Positions 1 to 8,686 of a DNA stretch of 24,131 bases are shown here, piece by piece. Below the pieces are notes generated by a model, which was given only the letters and a program-made list of their open reading frames with translations, was not told the DNA's origin and did not search any database. The stretch covers positions 1-24,131 of the forward strand of contig NZ_CAMIHZ010000032.1 of assembly GCF_946222305.1 (NCBI RefSeq), written 5' to 3'. The position numbers and the translations under genes were made by a program. Position 1 is the first letter of the stretch; each line of letters opens with the position of its first letter. Source of the DNA: an uncultured Corynebacterium sp. GTDB lineage: Bacteria; Actinomycetota; Actinomycetes; Mycobacteriales; Mycobacteriaceae.

Positions 1-1
1 C

Positions 2-40
2 CCCTATTTCACCCCGAAAACTCAGACAGAAAAGAAGTAA
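2..40 (+). CDS. Probable 3' end of pta (phosphate acetyltransferase), partial
   Basis: An open frame runs from the window edge to a TAA at 38-40, ending five bases before the ackA start. Its last residues would be PYFTPKTQTEKK. In corynebacteria and mycobacteria pta lies directly upstream of ackA in one operon, so this is most simply the C-terminus of Pta. Twelve codons cannot be recognised by sequence; the call rests on position only. Confidence 0.3.
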   Translation, partial: PYFTPKTQTEKK

Positions 41-45
41 CCATC

Positions 46-1290
46 ATGGAAATGGATCACCACGCAGAGCAGGCCAAGGGATCAGAATTCGTTCTGGTCC
101 TCAACAGTGGTTCCTCCTCGATCAAGTTCCAAGTGCTCGACCCCAATCAGGATGCCTTGGAAGCACCATTCATCTCCGGCATCGTGGAGAAAATTGGTGA
201 GCCACGTGGCCACATCAAAATCGCAACGACCACCACAAAGATGGAGGACACGCGCCCCATCCTGTCCCACTCGGTGGGGCTCGAACGTGCCTTCGGCATG
301 ATGACGTTGCTGGGTGTGGGGCCCCAGGACTTGAACCTCATCGCTGTCGGCCACCGCGTGGTGCAAGGTGGCGCGGAATTCACGGAGCCGGTGATCGTCA
401 CCGACGAGGTCCTCAGTAAGCTGCGCGAACTGATACCCCTGGCCCCGTTGCACAACCCGGCTCACATTGACGGCATGGAAAACGCCCAAGCACTGCTGCC
501 GAACGTCCCACATGTCGCGGTGTTCGATACCTCGTTCTTCTCCACCCTGCCCGAGGTCGCCTACACCTACGCCCTGCCACCCAAGCTGGCTGAAGAGCAC
601 AACATTCGCCGCTATGGCTTCCACGGCACCAGCCACGAATACGTGTCGCAGCAGCTGCCGGGGCTTATGGGGCGTGACGCCAAGGACATCAACTGCATCA
701 CTTTGCACCTGGGCAACGGTGCCTCCGCATCCGCCATCAAAGGTGGGGAAGCGGTGGATACTTCCATGGGCCTTACACCATTGCCGGGTCTGGTCATGGG
801 CACCCGTACCGGTGATATCGACCCATCCATCATCTTCCACCTCGCACGATCGGCGAAGATGAGCATCGATGAGCTGGACAACCTGTTTAACCGACAGTCG
901 GGTCTGCGCGGAATGGCCGGGGTGAACGACTTCCGCGAGCTCACCGAAATGATGCAAGACGGCGACGAAACTGCCACCCTAGCTTATAACGTCTACATCA
1001 ACCAGATTCGCAAATACGTCGGTGCCTACATGATTGCCCTGGGACGAGTCGACGCAATCGTCTTCACCGCCGGTGTGGGCGAAAACGCCGTGCAGCTGCG
1101 CGAAGACGCACTTGCCGGATTGGAAAACTTCGGCATCGAGATCGACCCAGCCCGCAACGCCAACGAAGAGGGCGCAGAAGGCGCGCGCATGATTTCCACG
1201 GAGAATTCCGCGGTGAAGGTTTACATGATCCCCACCAACGAGGAGCTGGCCATCGCGCGCTACTCACTCGAATTGGCGGAAGCCGAATAG
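46..1290 (+). CDS. ackA: Acetate kinase
   Basis: Catalyses acetyl phosphate + ADP to acetate + ATP in the cytoplasm, the second step of the Pta-AckA pathway. The 414-residue length is slightly above the usual ~400. Visible family motifs are NSGSSSIK (from residue 20, phosphate/ATP site), GHRVVQGG, PLAPLHNP, RRYGFHGTSH (acetokinase signature), HLGNGAS, the GTRTGDIDP stretch and FTAGVGEN near the C-terminus. The ATG at 46 is preceded by a purine-rich AAAAGAAG. The first ~14 residues, including a His pair, extend beyond the conserved start, so a later start is possible. It is probably cotranscribed with pta and converges on pknG, with only 26 bp between the stop codons and no obvious hairpin in that gap. 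Confidence 0.97.
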   Translation: MEMDHHAEQAKGSEFVLVLNSGSSSIKFQVLDPNQDALEAPFISGIVEKIGEPRGHIKIATTTTKMEDTRPILSHSVGLERAFGMMTLLGVGPQDLNLIAVGHRVVQGGAEFTEPVIVTDEVLSKLRELIPLAPLHNPAHIDGMENAQALLPNVPHVAVFDTSFFSTLPEVAYTYALPPKLAEEHNIRRYGFHGTSHEYVSQQLPGLMGRDAKDINCITLHLGNGASASAIKGGEAVDTSMGLTPLPGLVMGTRTGDIDPSIIFHLARSAKMSIDELDNLFNRQSGLRGMAGVNDFRELTEMMQDGDETATLAYNVYINQIRKYVGAYMIALGRVDAIVFTAGVGENAVQLREDALAGLENFGIEIDPARNANEEGAEGARMISTENSAVKVYMIPTNEELAIARYSLELAEAE

Positions 1291-1316
1291 TTCCCTCCCG
1301 CCCCGCACGCCGATAA

Positions 1317-3881
1317 CTAGAACCACGTGCGTGGGCGGATTTTATTTGCCATATCCACCAGCCGGAACCTGTGCAGCGGGAATTGAGTTTGCCGTGCCAT
1401 CTGGCGCAGTCCGCGCTCCAGCCCCAATCGCAAACCGCGTTCGGTGAACTGCGCATCGAAAATGGGTTCCGTGGATACCGGCCCGGAGCCCTCCTCCGTC
1501 CGTCGGCGCAACCAGTTCAGCGCTGCCGACATCACGGCGAGTTTAATCTGCTCGAGGCGAGGCTCATTCGTTGGCATCGTGGCCAGTCGGCGCGCGGCAC
1601 GACGGATGCGTGTCTCGGTGAGCAGCGAGGCGTCGGAAATAAGAATCAAGATGGTAGTAAACCGCGCCAAGCGATTGTGCCTAGAGTTTTGCGGCACCCG
1701 ATCCAAAGCGGTGACCGCCGAATCGATAAGACCTTCCGCAGCGAGCTGACGAGCCAAACCGAACGCACTAGAGACAGTGGTGGGGTTGGTGGCCCACACT
1801 AAGCCGTAGAGGCGCATCGCATGGAAACGCAGCGCCACTGGATCCAACGTGACGTGATCCCACCCTGGAACACCTGAATAATCGTCGACAGGAATGCGCT
1901 GAGCATACGCCAAAGCCGAGGCAGCGCGGGTGGCATCGGGATCGAGTAGCTTCGAAGTATTCACGCCCTGCTGCTGCAATAACAGCTCATCGGTAGCAGC
2001 GAGAGCGAGCTTAGGGGCGGGCTCGCCGGGCAAGATGAATAGCACCTTGTTGAAACATTGTTGTGCTGTCGCGAAATCAGCGCTGAGCAAGCCGACCACG
2101 CCTGAGTGCCAGTGGAAACGCCAGTCGTTGCCCATTCGGGGCTCCAGCGACCTGAGTAGATCCTTGGCCTCCGCGGTCTGGCCAATATCCAAATGCGCGC
2201 GCACCATCGTTAGCGGAATTTCAACGCTGGTCTTCATGTCAGGGTTTTTCATCGCGGAAGTCAACGTGTCCATGAGGTCACTGGTTTCCGTGAAACTTGC
2301 CGCCGACAGCAAGGCCGCGCCGGGATCACTCGTGTCCGTCAGGGGAGTGGGCAGGGCCGCGACGACTTCCGAAGGCGAAATCTCCACGCTGCGTTCCACA
2401 CCATCGAGCAACTGGTCCGTGCGGAACACAATGTGCTTCGTTCCGTATGTGGAACGTTGGGCTGTGAACCGCGTATCGAGGTGCGCGTACTGGCGCCCAT
2501 CACGAATGGCTAGGATCTCGCGCAGTACACCCACCAGCTGGTTGACCATTGCGGATGCCGAAGCGAAGCGCATATTCGGATCCGGATTCGTTGCACGCAA
2601 CAGCAGGCGATACAGCGACATGTATTCGCGGAACAGTGGTTCTTCATCAGGGGTGGGCAAATCGCTGGTGTACGCCCCGTTTTCCACCTTCAATGGCAGG
2701 ATCAGCGAGGCCAAGGTGCGACCCACCGTATAAATATCGCTGGCCACGGTCGGGCCCGTGGTGGCGATTTCCGGAGCCTGGAACCCCTTCGTTCCGAAGA
2801 TATGGCCGAACGCGCCGATACCGGTCACGGCGCCGAGGTCGATGAGTTTCACCTGATCTTCGGTGATGATGATGTTGTCCGGTTTGAGGTCGTTGTAGAC
2901 CACCCCGCGCGAATGCAGATAATCCAGCGCGGGTAGCACCTCGAGGATGTAGCCGATCGCCACATCCACTTCCAGCAAATTCCGCTTCATCAGGCGCCGG
3001 CGCGAACGCAGGGACGGCCCACCGACGTACTCCATCACGATGAATCCGCCTTCCACGCGGGGATCGTCAATGAAGTTAAAGATCTTCACAATTCCCGGGT
3101 GCGTGATGTCCGCTAGAAACGCGCGCTCGGATTCCGCTACAGCTTTTTCATGCTCGTTCTCGGTGGCCATCATGCCCTTGAGCACCACGTAGCGATCGGC
3201 TACATTGTGGTCAATCGCGATATAGACCCATCCCAAGCCACCGTGTGCAATCGGGCCCAGTATCTCGTACTGACCAGCGATGATGTCGCCGCTTTTCAGC
3301 GTGGGCGCTTCCACGCCTTTCTCGATCGCTTCCGTTGGATCAATCACTGCCTTTTCCGGGTCAGTCGGCGGGATGAACGGCAATCGCACCATGCCACCGG
3401 CGACTTGGGCGCCTCGTCGCCGAGTGCCACGGAGGCGTCGAAACTCCGAAAGAGCCTCTCGGCGCGACCGTTCTCCTGGTTCCAGGTTGGAGACCGGTTT
3501 CTTTTTACCCGACGCCCCGCCATTCCCATTCCTCTTCGTCAGCGGGCCGGTGATCTCATCGGGATCGTCGGTGGGGAAGGTTTCGACCTCGCCGGTGGTT
3601 TCTTCATCCTCATCCGCGAAAGGGTCGAAGGGGACCGCTTCGGTGTGCACATCCGTGTCTTCGGCGTCGCCGTCGTGGTCATCGTCTTCGCCATCGTCGT
3701 CATCAGCGAAAGGATCGAATTGCACCGCTTCGGTGTGCACATCGGGGGAGTCATCCGAGTTTTTGCCATCGTGGTCTTCGTCATCAGCGAAGAGGTCAAA
3801 GACGACAGCCTCGGTGTGGACGTCAACGTCGTCGACGTCTTTGCCGGGTGGGCGGTGATCGGATTTGTTGCGATCAGTCAC
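1317..3881 (-). CDS. pknG: Serine/threonine protein kinase PknG
   Basis: Soluble Ser/Thr kinase that phosphorylates the FHA protein OdhI (GarA in mycobacteria), relieving its inhibition of 2-oxoglutarate dehydrogenase and so tuning glutamate metabolism. The 854 residues comprise: an acidic disordered N-terminus (1-115) with three repeats; a linker; a kinase domain (~203-465) with Lys235, catalytic loop YNDLKPDN (Asp331) and DLG (348-350) in place of DFG, both typical of PknG; and a C-terminal TPR region (~560-770). No cysteine occurs before the kinase domain, so the mycobacterial rubredoxin module is absent, as known for corynebacterial PknG. The start is GTG at 3881, with GGAG upstream at 3887-3890, and it overlaps the glnH stop as GTGA. 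Last gene of the glnX-glnH-pknG operon. Confidence 0.95.
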   Translation of the reverse strand: MTDRNKSDHRPPGKDVDDVDVHTEAVVFDLFADDEDHDGKNSDDSPDVHTEAVQFDPFADDDDGEDDDHDGDAEDTDVHTEAVPFDPFADEDEETTGEVETFPTDDPDEITGPLTKRNGNGGASGKKKPVSNLEPGERSRREALSEFRRLRGTRRRGAQVAGGMVRLPFIPPTDPEKAVIDPTEAIEKGVEAPTLKSGDIIAGQYEILGPIAHGGLGWVYIAIDHNVADRYVVLKGMMATENEHEKAVAESERAFLADITHPGIVKIFNFIDDPRVEGGFIVMEYVGGPSLRSRRRLMKRNLLEVDVAIGYILEVLPALDYLHSRGVVYNDLKPDNIIITEDQVKLIDLGAVTGIGAFGHIFGTKGFQAPEIATTGPTVASDIYTVGRTLASLILPLKVENGAYTSDLPTPDEEPLFREYMSLYRLLLRATNPDPNMRFASASAMVNQLVGVLREILAIRDGRQYAHLDTRFTAQRSTYGTKHIVFRTDQLLDGVERSVEISPSEVVAALPTPLTDTSDPGAALLSAASFTETSDLMDTLTSAMKNPDMKTSVEIPLTMVRAHLDIGQTAEAKDLLRSLEPRMGNDWRFHWHSGVVGLLSADFATAQQCFNKVLFILPGEPAPKLALAATDELLLQQQGVNTSKLLDPDATRAASALAYAQRIPVDDYSGVPGWDHVTLDPVALRFHAMRLYGLVWATNPTTVSSAFGLARQLAAEGLIDSAVTALDRVPQNSRHNRLARFTTILILISDASLLTETRIRRAARRLATMPTNEPRLEQIKLAVMSAALNWLRRRTEEGSGPVSTEPIFDAQFTERGLRLGLERGLRQMARQTQFPLHRFRLVDMANKIRPRTWF
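3609..3824 (-). repeat. Triple 15-residue repeat in PknG N-terminus
   Basis: Residues 20-34, 47-61 and 77-91 of PknG are near-identical copies of D-V-H-T-E-A-V-x-F-D-x-F-A-D-D/E, separated by Asp/Glu/Gly-rich spacers. The similarity is also clear at DNA level: the minus-strand copies share the coding of VHTEAV almost base for base, so this is a recent in-frame duplication. Each copy has a single Thr (23, 50, 80) in an acidic context. Confidence 0.95.
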
Positions 3882-5071
3882 TTTTGCTCCTCCTCCGTGC
3901 GCTCCGCAGTTTGAGTGGCCTCATCCCGAGCCGTGTCGCGTTGACGCTTCTTGGTGGCTTCTTTGCGGATCTTGGCGAGCTCCTCGGCTTGGGCCTCCGT
4001 GCGGTATGTCATCTGTGGCATGGACGCCGGTCCCAAATAATCCCGCATCCACTTGTCGAATAGGCGCGACCACGTACCGTCGCGGCGGATGCGCTCCATG
4101 GTGGTGTTGACCTGCATGGTCAAACCGGTTGATGGCTTGCCGTCCACATCGATGGGGATGCCCACACCATAGTGGTTTTCGGTCATGTCGTCGCCGACCA
4201 ATTTCATGTACGGATCCTGGGCCTGCAGTCCGGAGAGGATCGCATCATCGGTATACACGGCGTCGGTTTGATGCCGCTGCAGCGCCATCAAGCAATCCGT
4301 CCACGTGCGCGTTGCCAAAACCTTGGACAACTCGTAATTGCGCAGGGCAGAAGCCGATGTGGAGTCGTTCGTTGCACAGACTGTCTTGCCCTTGAGGTCT
4401 TCCATCCGCTGAATATTGGAGTTTTCCGGCACCAACAACCGTGGTCGCACCGTCAGATACGGCGAGGAAAACTCGACGTTTTCCTGGCGGGCGCTGGTGA
4501 TGGACATGGTGCGCACGATGACGTCTACCTCGCCTTCACGCAGTGCCTTTTCCCGGTTGCGACTTTCGACATAACGGAATTCAATCTTGTCGGGATCATC
4601 GAAGATATCGCGCGCGATTTCGCGGGCGAGATCAATTTCGAAACCGACCAAATCACCGGTCACGGGATCGCGATAGCCCAGTCGGTTGAGTGATTGGGCA
4701 ATGCCGACGATCAACCGGCCACGCTTGTAGATGTTCTTGACTCGCTGCTTCGGTTCGCGCGAATCCGGTTGGATACTGCCGACTGGTTCACGATCGTTGG
4801 CTGCACTCGTGGGGATATCCTCCGGCGAAATCAACCGGGAATCCGGAGGCATATCCCCACTGGGGTTATCTGCGACGGTCGGCCATTGCTTAATTTCCGT
4901 AGGCGTTGAGTTCGCACAGCTAACCAAGGTCGCGCTGATGGTGACCGTGGCTAGCAGAGCAGCGAATTGGGAGCGCTTCCGATCCGCAGATCGGAAGCCA
5001 CTGGGCATAAGGGCCCGGTCGGAGCGATCGGCGGGGCGCGGTGGGCGTCGGAATGGAAAAGGCAACATCAC
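3878..5071 (-). CDS. glnH: Amino-acid-binding lipoprotein GlnH (SBP family 3)
   Basis: Extracytoplasmic solute-binding protein (bacterial SBP family 3). In mycobacteria and corynebacteria it senses amino acids such as glutamate or aspartate and signals through GlnX to PknG, rather than feeding a transporter. A basic N-terminus precedes a hydrophobic stretch ending in the lipobox LVSC, with Cys52 as the predicted lipidated residue. The binding domain spans about residues 110-345 (VGFEIDLAREIARDIF, VDVIVRTMSIT, DAVYTDDAIL). The last ~35 residues are highly charged (Lys/Arg/Glu) and outside the fold. Starts are GTG at 5071 or the adjacent ATG at 5068, both overlapping the glnX stop. A shorter start at Met22 would give a more usual signal-peptide length. 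No ABC permease or ATPase lies in the operon, consistent with a sensory role. Confidence 0.9.
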   Translation of the reverse strand: MMLPFPFRRPPRPADRSDRALMPSGFRSADRKRSQFAALLATVTISATLVSCANSTPTEIKQWPTVADNPSGDMPPDSRLISPEDIPTSAANDREPVGSIQPDSREPKQRVKNIYKRGRLIVGIAQSLNRLGYRDPVTGDLVGFEIDLAREIARDIFDDPDKIEFRYVESRNREKALREGEVDVIVRTMSITSARQENVEFSSPYLTVRPRLLVPENSNIQRMEDLKGKTVCATNDSTSASALRNYELSKVLATRTWTDCLMALQRHQTDAVYTDDAILSGLQAQDPYMKLVGDDMTENHYGVGIPIDVDGKPSTGLTMQVNTTMERIRRDGTWSRLFDKWMRDYLGPASMPQMTYRTEAQAEELAKIRKEATKKRQRDTARDEATQTAERTEEEQK

Positions 5072-6459
5072 AGGAACTCCTGCAGACGAGGGCGAGTGCC
5101 GAGGAAACAGCTGATGGCGGCCAAGATGGTCAGCGAGAGCACCAAGTTCGTGATGCGGCCGGCGGCGACACTGCCGTCGACGAGGCCGTTTTGCAGGCGC
5201 GTGCGGTTATCGGTGATGAGAGCCTGCAATTGCTCGTCGAGGATCTTGAAGTTCACCGTGCTGTACTCGGATGACTTCGCACCGGGGGTCAAGCGGTAGT
5301 CGCCGAGGGCAGTCTTGATGGCCTTGCCGTATTCACCGTTGCGTAGGTCGGCGACCATAAGTGCGTGGGCGTTGTCCCAACCGCGCAGGGACTCCCGTGC
5401 ATTATCCACACGGCGGGGGTTGGCTACGTCCTGGCGCAGATCCAGCAGGGTGGAATCGATGTTCTTCACCGAGCTCACGAACTGTTGATGGCGCTGGTCC
5501 GAATAGTCGCGCTGTACCAGCCCCAAGGCTTCATTCGTGCGAGCCTGCTGGACGGCGATGCGCACCTGGGTGAGTTTGCTGAGTGTAGAAGCCGATTTAT
5601 TCGATGCATCGTCCGTTCCCATCCATGTGGCGGCGGCACTCACACTGGCCCACAGGGTGGCAAACACCATGAGCACGGTGGCAACGACATAACCCAAGTT
5701 CAGGCGACGGTTGGTCAAAGCAGCCAGCCACAGCTGAGCCAGAAGTAGGAAACCCACCGCGGCAATGAGGCCGGACAGCGGGAACCACAACGGGGTTACC
5801 AAGGACTGCCGCTCATCGGTGACTTTCTTGCTGGTTCTTTCGTGCAGTTGTTGGGCCGCCGGGAGCATTTGCCGCTGCATCAGGTCGGAGCCCTGGGTTA
5901 AATAGGCGACGCCCACGGGATTGCGCAGACGGTCGTTAGTTTGGGCTGTCGAGACGAGTTGGACGTAGTTGGGAAGATTGTTCTGGATCGCGAGGATCAG
6001 CTGCATGTCGTCGCTAGTGATCTCGTCGATGCCGTGGCTGGCGTGGATGACGGCCTCCGAGGCTCTCTCGGTAGCGTCCATGAATTTTTCGCGGGCGACG
6101 GCATCGCTGTCGTTCTGCTTGAGGAAGCTGGTGGTCGCGATGGAGTCGGCTTCGGAGAGCGCGTTGAAAAGCTCCTGGGAAGCATTCGCGAGGGGTTCCG
6201 TTTGGGAGATGAGTGTATCTAGCTTCTCGCGACGTTGTTCGGAGGAGAACACCATAGCGCCGCCAGCTGCGAGGATGGCCACGATTAGGATGAAGGAAAC
6301 GATCGTGAGTTTGCCTGGGGTGGTCAGCGCGAAGTGGACGAACCGACGCGGAGCTTCCTTCGTGACGCTCCAAATGCCGCGAAAAGTGCGCGCTTGGGTG
6401 GGCGGAACCTCATCGCGGTCCATCCACCTATCGACATCGATCGCGGTCTGAGCGGGCAT
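5068..6459 (-). CDS. glnX: Membrane sensor protein GlnX
   Basis: Integral membrane partner of GlnH, thought to relay the amino-acid-bound state of GlnH across the membrane to PknG. The 463 residues contain four hydrophobic segments at about 51-71, 222-246, 254-280 and 434-454. These separate two predicted extracytoplasmic helical domains (~72-221 and ~281-433) of similar size, as in the family. The cytoplasmic N-terminus (~50 residues) is charged. First gene of the operon, with 4-base overlaps linking it to glnH and glnH to pknG, which suggests tight stoichiometry. The ATG at 6459 lies 6 nt after a consensus -10 box, so the message is probably leaderless. Identification rests on topology plus the pknG-glnH context. 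Confidence 0.88.
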   Translation of the reverse strand: MPAQTAIDVDRWMDRDEVPPTQARTFRGIWSVTKEAPRRFVHFALTTPGKLTIVSFILIVAILAAGGAMVFSSEQRREKLDTLISQTEPLANASQELFNALSEADSIATTSFLKQNDSDAVAREKFMDATERASEAVIHASHGIDEITSDDMQLILAIQNNLPNYVQLVSTAQTNDRLRNPVGVAYLTQGSDLMQRQMLPAAQQLHERTSKKVTDERQSLVTPLWFPLSGLIAAVGFLLLAQLWLAALTNRRLNLGYVVATVLMVFATLWASVSAAATWMGTDDASNKSASTLSKLTQVRIAVQQARTNEALGLVQRDYSDQRHQQFVSSVKNIDSTLLDLRQDVANPRRVDNARESLRGWDNAHALMVADLRNGEYGKAIKTALGDYRLTPGAKSSEYSTVNFKILDEQLQALITDNRTRLQNGLVDGSVAAGRITNLVLSLTILAAISCFLGTRPRLQEFL

Positions 6460-6495
6460 GCGGAAATTATATACAGCCTGAGGAAACTATTTCAG
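6460..6495 (-). promoter_or_regulatory. Promoter of glnX-glnH-pknG, leaderless
   Basis: On the minus strand a perfect TATAAT lies at 6471-6466. Six bases (TTCCGC) separate it from the glnX ATG, putting the expected transcription start on or next to the A of the ATG. A CTGAAA at 6495-6490, 18 bp upstream, matches 4 of 6 bases of the -35 consensus. No Shine-Dalgarno sequence fits in the remaining space. Confidence 0.65.
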
Positions 6496-6562
6496 CCAGA
6501 TACGGGGTTAAGGAGAATAGTTGCCCTGAATTTATAGGGGTGCATGTGGCACACTGGCTAGC

Positions 6563-7585
6563 ATGATTAAAGTCAGCCATCTGACCAAGTCATACGGCAA
6601 GTCTATTGCCGTGGATGATTTGGACTTCGAAGTTAAGCCAGGAATCGTCACCGGATTCCTCGGGCCCAACGGCGCGGGTAAATCCACCACAATGCGCATG
6701 ATTGTGGGTTTGGATCAACCTACAAAGGGATCTGCGCTTATCGATGGCAAGAAATACTCGGATTATAAGCGTCCACTGGAGAAAGTTGGAACCCTTCTGG
6801 ATGCGAAGTGGATGCACCCATCGCGTTCCGCGGCGAATCACTTGCGGTGGATGGCTGCCGCCAATGGAATTTCCAAAAAGCGCGTAGATGAGGTTCTCGG
6901 CATCGTAGGGCTGAGCGATGTCGCGGGTCGAAAAGCTGGCGGCTACTCCCTGGGCATGGGGCAGCGTCTTGGTTTGGCCGGCGCACTGTTGGGGGATCCG
7001 GAAGTACTGATTCTGGATGAGCCCGTCAATGGTCTGGACCCGGAGGGCATTCGCTGGGTACGTCAGTTTGTTCGCGCATTGGCTGCAGAGGGGCGCACCG
7101 TGTTGGTGAGCTCCCACCTGCTTTCGGAGATGGCGCAGACGGCTGACCACCTGATCGTCATCGGTAGGGGCAGGCTGATTGCGAACACCTCCACCCGTGG
7201 CTTCATCAAGTCCGCCTCCGAGTCTTCCGTGGTTGTCCGTTCGGATCACCTCAAGGAGCTCGGCTCAGCACTGCAGGAGGAAAATGTTGAGTTCCACAAC
7301 TCCGCGGATGCCGATGGTCGCCCAACGGTGGTGGTACCGAACCGAGACAGTGACTGGGTAGGTGCTTTGGCGTATAGCTATGGGCTGCGGCTGCGTGAAC
7401 TCAGCGAAGTGCGCCCCAGCTTGGAAGAAGCGTTCATGCGCATGACGGGCGATTCCGTCCAGTATCAGGCCAGTGTGGCTCCCAACGGCAGCGGCCCCCT
7501 AGGCTCGCAGCCAGCAGCTAAGGGTGGCCATCTGGCCACGAAGGTCACCGCACCGGATGCCGACGACAAGCCGAAGGGGAAGTAA
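6563..7585 (+). CDS. ABC transporter ATP-binding protein (DrrA/BcrA-type exporter)
   Basis: ATPase subunit of an ABC-2-type exporter, acting with the membrane protein encoded directly downstream. Walker A is GPNGAGKST (residues 34-42). The signature loop is YSLGMGQ, Walker B is LILDEP followed by VNGLDPEG, and the switch His lies in LVSSHLLSEM. After the ~215-residue nucleotide-binding domain comes a C-terminal accessory region typical of the drug/bacitracin exporter subfamily, then a Gly/Pro/Lys-rich tail of ~40 residues that looks unstructured. The ATG at 6563 has no clear Shine-Dalgarno; a CACACT seven bases upstream could be a weak -10 for a leaderless start. The substrate cannot be deduced. 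It is divergent from glnX across 103 bp. Confidence 0.92.
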   Translation: MIKVSHLTKSYGKSIAVDDLDFEVKPGIVTGFLGPNGAGKSTTMRMIVGLDQPTKGSALIDGKKYSDYKRPLEKVGTLLDAKWMHPSRSAANHLRWMAAANGISKKRVDEVLGIVGLSDVAGRKAGGYSLGMGQRLGLAGALLGDPEVLILDEPVNGLDPEGIRWVRQFVRALAAEGRTVLVSSHLLSEMAQTADHLIVIGRGRLIANTSTRGFIKSASESSVVVRSDHLKELGSALQEENVEFHNSADADGRPTVVVPNRDSDWVGALAYSYGLRLRELSEVRPSLEEAFMRMTGDSVQYQASVAPNGSGPLGSQPAAKGGHLATKVTAPDADDKPKGK

Positions 7586-8395
7586 ATGCTGAACGTCATT
7601 AAATCGGAGTGGATCAAGCTTCGCACCACGAAATCCCTGGCATGGACTACTGGGCTCGTTGTAGTTCTCTCCCTCGGCTGGGCGCTGCTGATGGGCTTCG
7701 CCAACTCATCGATCCTTAACGACGACGAGTTGAAAAAAGACCCCAAGACTTACGCGGCGGTCGCAAGCAGCGTCAACGCAGACACCGCGCTGACTGGTTT
7801 TGGACTTATCGGCATGATGATCATCACGATCCAGGCTGTGATGTTCGTTACCAGCGAGTATGGCTCCAATGTCTCGAAACCCACGCTGCTGGCTACCCCG
7901 AAGCGCGTGCCCGTGCCGATCGCGAAGCTTATCGTTTACGGCCTCTTCGCGACCGCCATGGCGTTCATTACTTCGGTGCTGAGCATCTGGGTCATGCGAC
8001 TAGTGGTGAGCTCCAAGATTGATGAGCCGAAAATCGTGGAGCAAATGGCGATCGACGGCGACGCATGGAACATGATCGCCCGCCTGTGTTTGAAGACATT
8101 CCTCATGGTCGCCTTGGCGATCGGCGTGGGTTACCTGCTGCGCCACACCGCTGGATCCATCGCTTTGCTTCTACTGTGGCCACTGCTGGTGGAGGGCATC
8201 CTAATCGGCATGCTTCCGAAGATTAAAGATTGGCTGCCACCGTACATGCCTTTCCGCAATATCGACGATGCCACCCACCTCACCGACGTCACCGACGCCC
8301 CCTGGGGGCAGGTGGGGTCCATGCTCTACTTTGCGACCTGGGCGCTGGTGGTTTTCATCGCGGGCGTGATTACGCTCAAGCGCCGGGACGCTTAA
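7586..8395 (+). CDS. ABC-2 family transporter permease
   Basis: Membrane subunit of the exporter formed with the preceding ATPase. It begins with the N-terminal SEWIKLRTTKS motif common in actinobacterial ABC-2 permeases. About six hydrophobic segments follow, roughly at residues 20-40, 70-93, 105-130, 168-186, 190-212 and 245-262, with a short basic C-terminus (LKRRDA). The ATG immediately follows the TAA of the ATPase gene with no gap, and the purine-rich AAGGGGAAG just before that stop serves as ribosome-binding site, so the two are translationally coupled. It is followed by a strong terminator, making a two-gene operon. Substrate unknown. Confidence 0.88.
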   Translation: MLNVIKSEWIKLRTTKSLAWTTGLVVVLSLGWALLMGFANSSILNDDELKKDPKTYAAVASSVNADTALTGFGLIGMMIITIQAVMFVTSEYGSNVSKPTLLATPKRVPVPIAKLIVYGLFATAMAFITSVLSIWVMRLVVSSKIDEPKIVEQMAIDGDAWNMIARLCLKTFLMVALAIGVGYLLRHTAGSIALLLLWPLLVEGILIGMLPKIKDWLPPYMPFRNIDDATHLTDVTDAPWGQVGSMLYFATWALVVFIAGVITLKRRDA

Positions 8396-8477
8396 CCGTC
8401 CTTGCCGCGAGTGCTGACGGCCTAACCGCAGGATCTACTGCCGCCCGGTCGCAGGCGTTATCAGACGCGACCTGTTG

Positions 8478-8526
8478 AAGGGCTCGATCGTTCCAAACGG
8501 TCGGGCCCTTTCTTCTTTCTTTTTTG
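8478..8526 (+). terminator. Intrinsic terminator of the ABC exporter operon
   Basis: A 13-bp stem (8478-8490 with 8498-8510, two G-U pairs) encloses the 7-nt loop TTCCAAA. It is followed directly by a T-rich run with six consecutive T near 8520-8525. It lies 82 bp after the permease stop. Confidence 0.9.
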
Positions 8527-8686
8527 GTTCGACGCCACCTAGGCCGGCAACGCTAAAACCGAAATGCTGGGGTAGCGTCCACTCCCAAGGCTCAGGTCCC
8601 AAAGCGCAGCTTCAGCAGGGCTCAGTCGCACCATGCTCGAGCTGTTCGGGGCATCAATGTCTTTGCGTAGTTGCGTGGTGTGCGTT

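Noticed and set aside
82..957. Long open frame antisense to ackA
   Set aside because: It lies wholly opposite a clear acetate kinase gene, has no family motif and reflects GC-rich codon structure.
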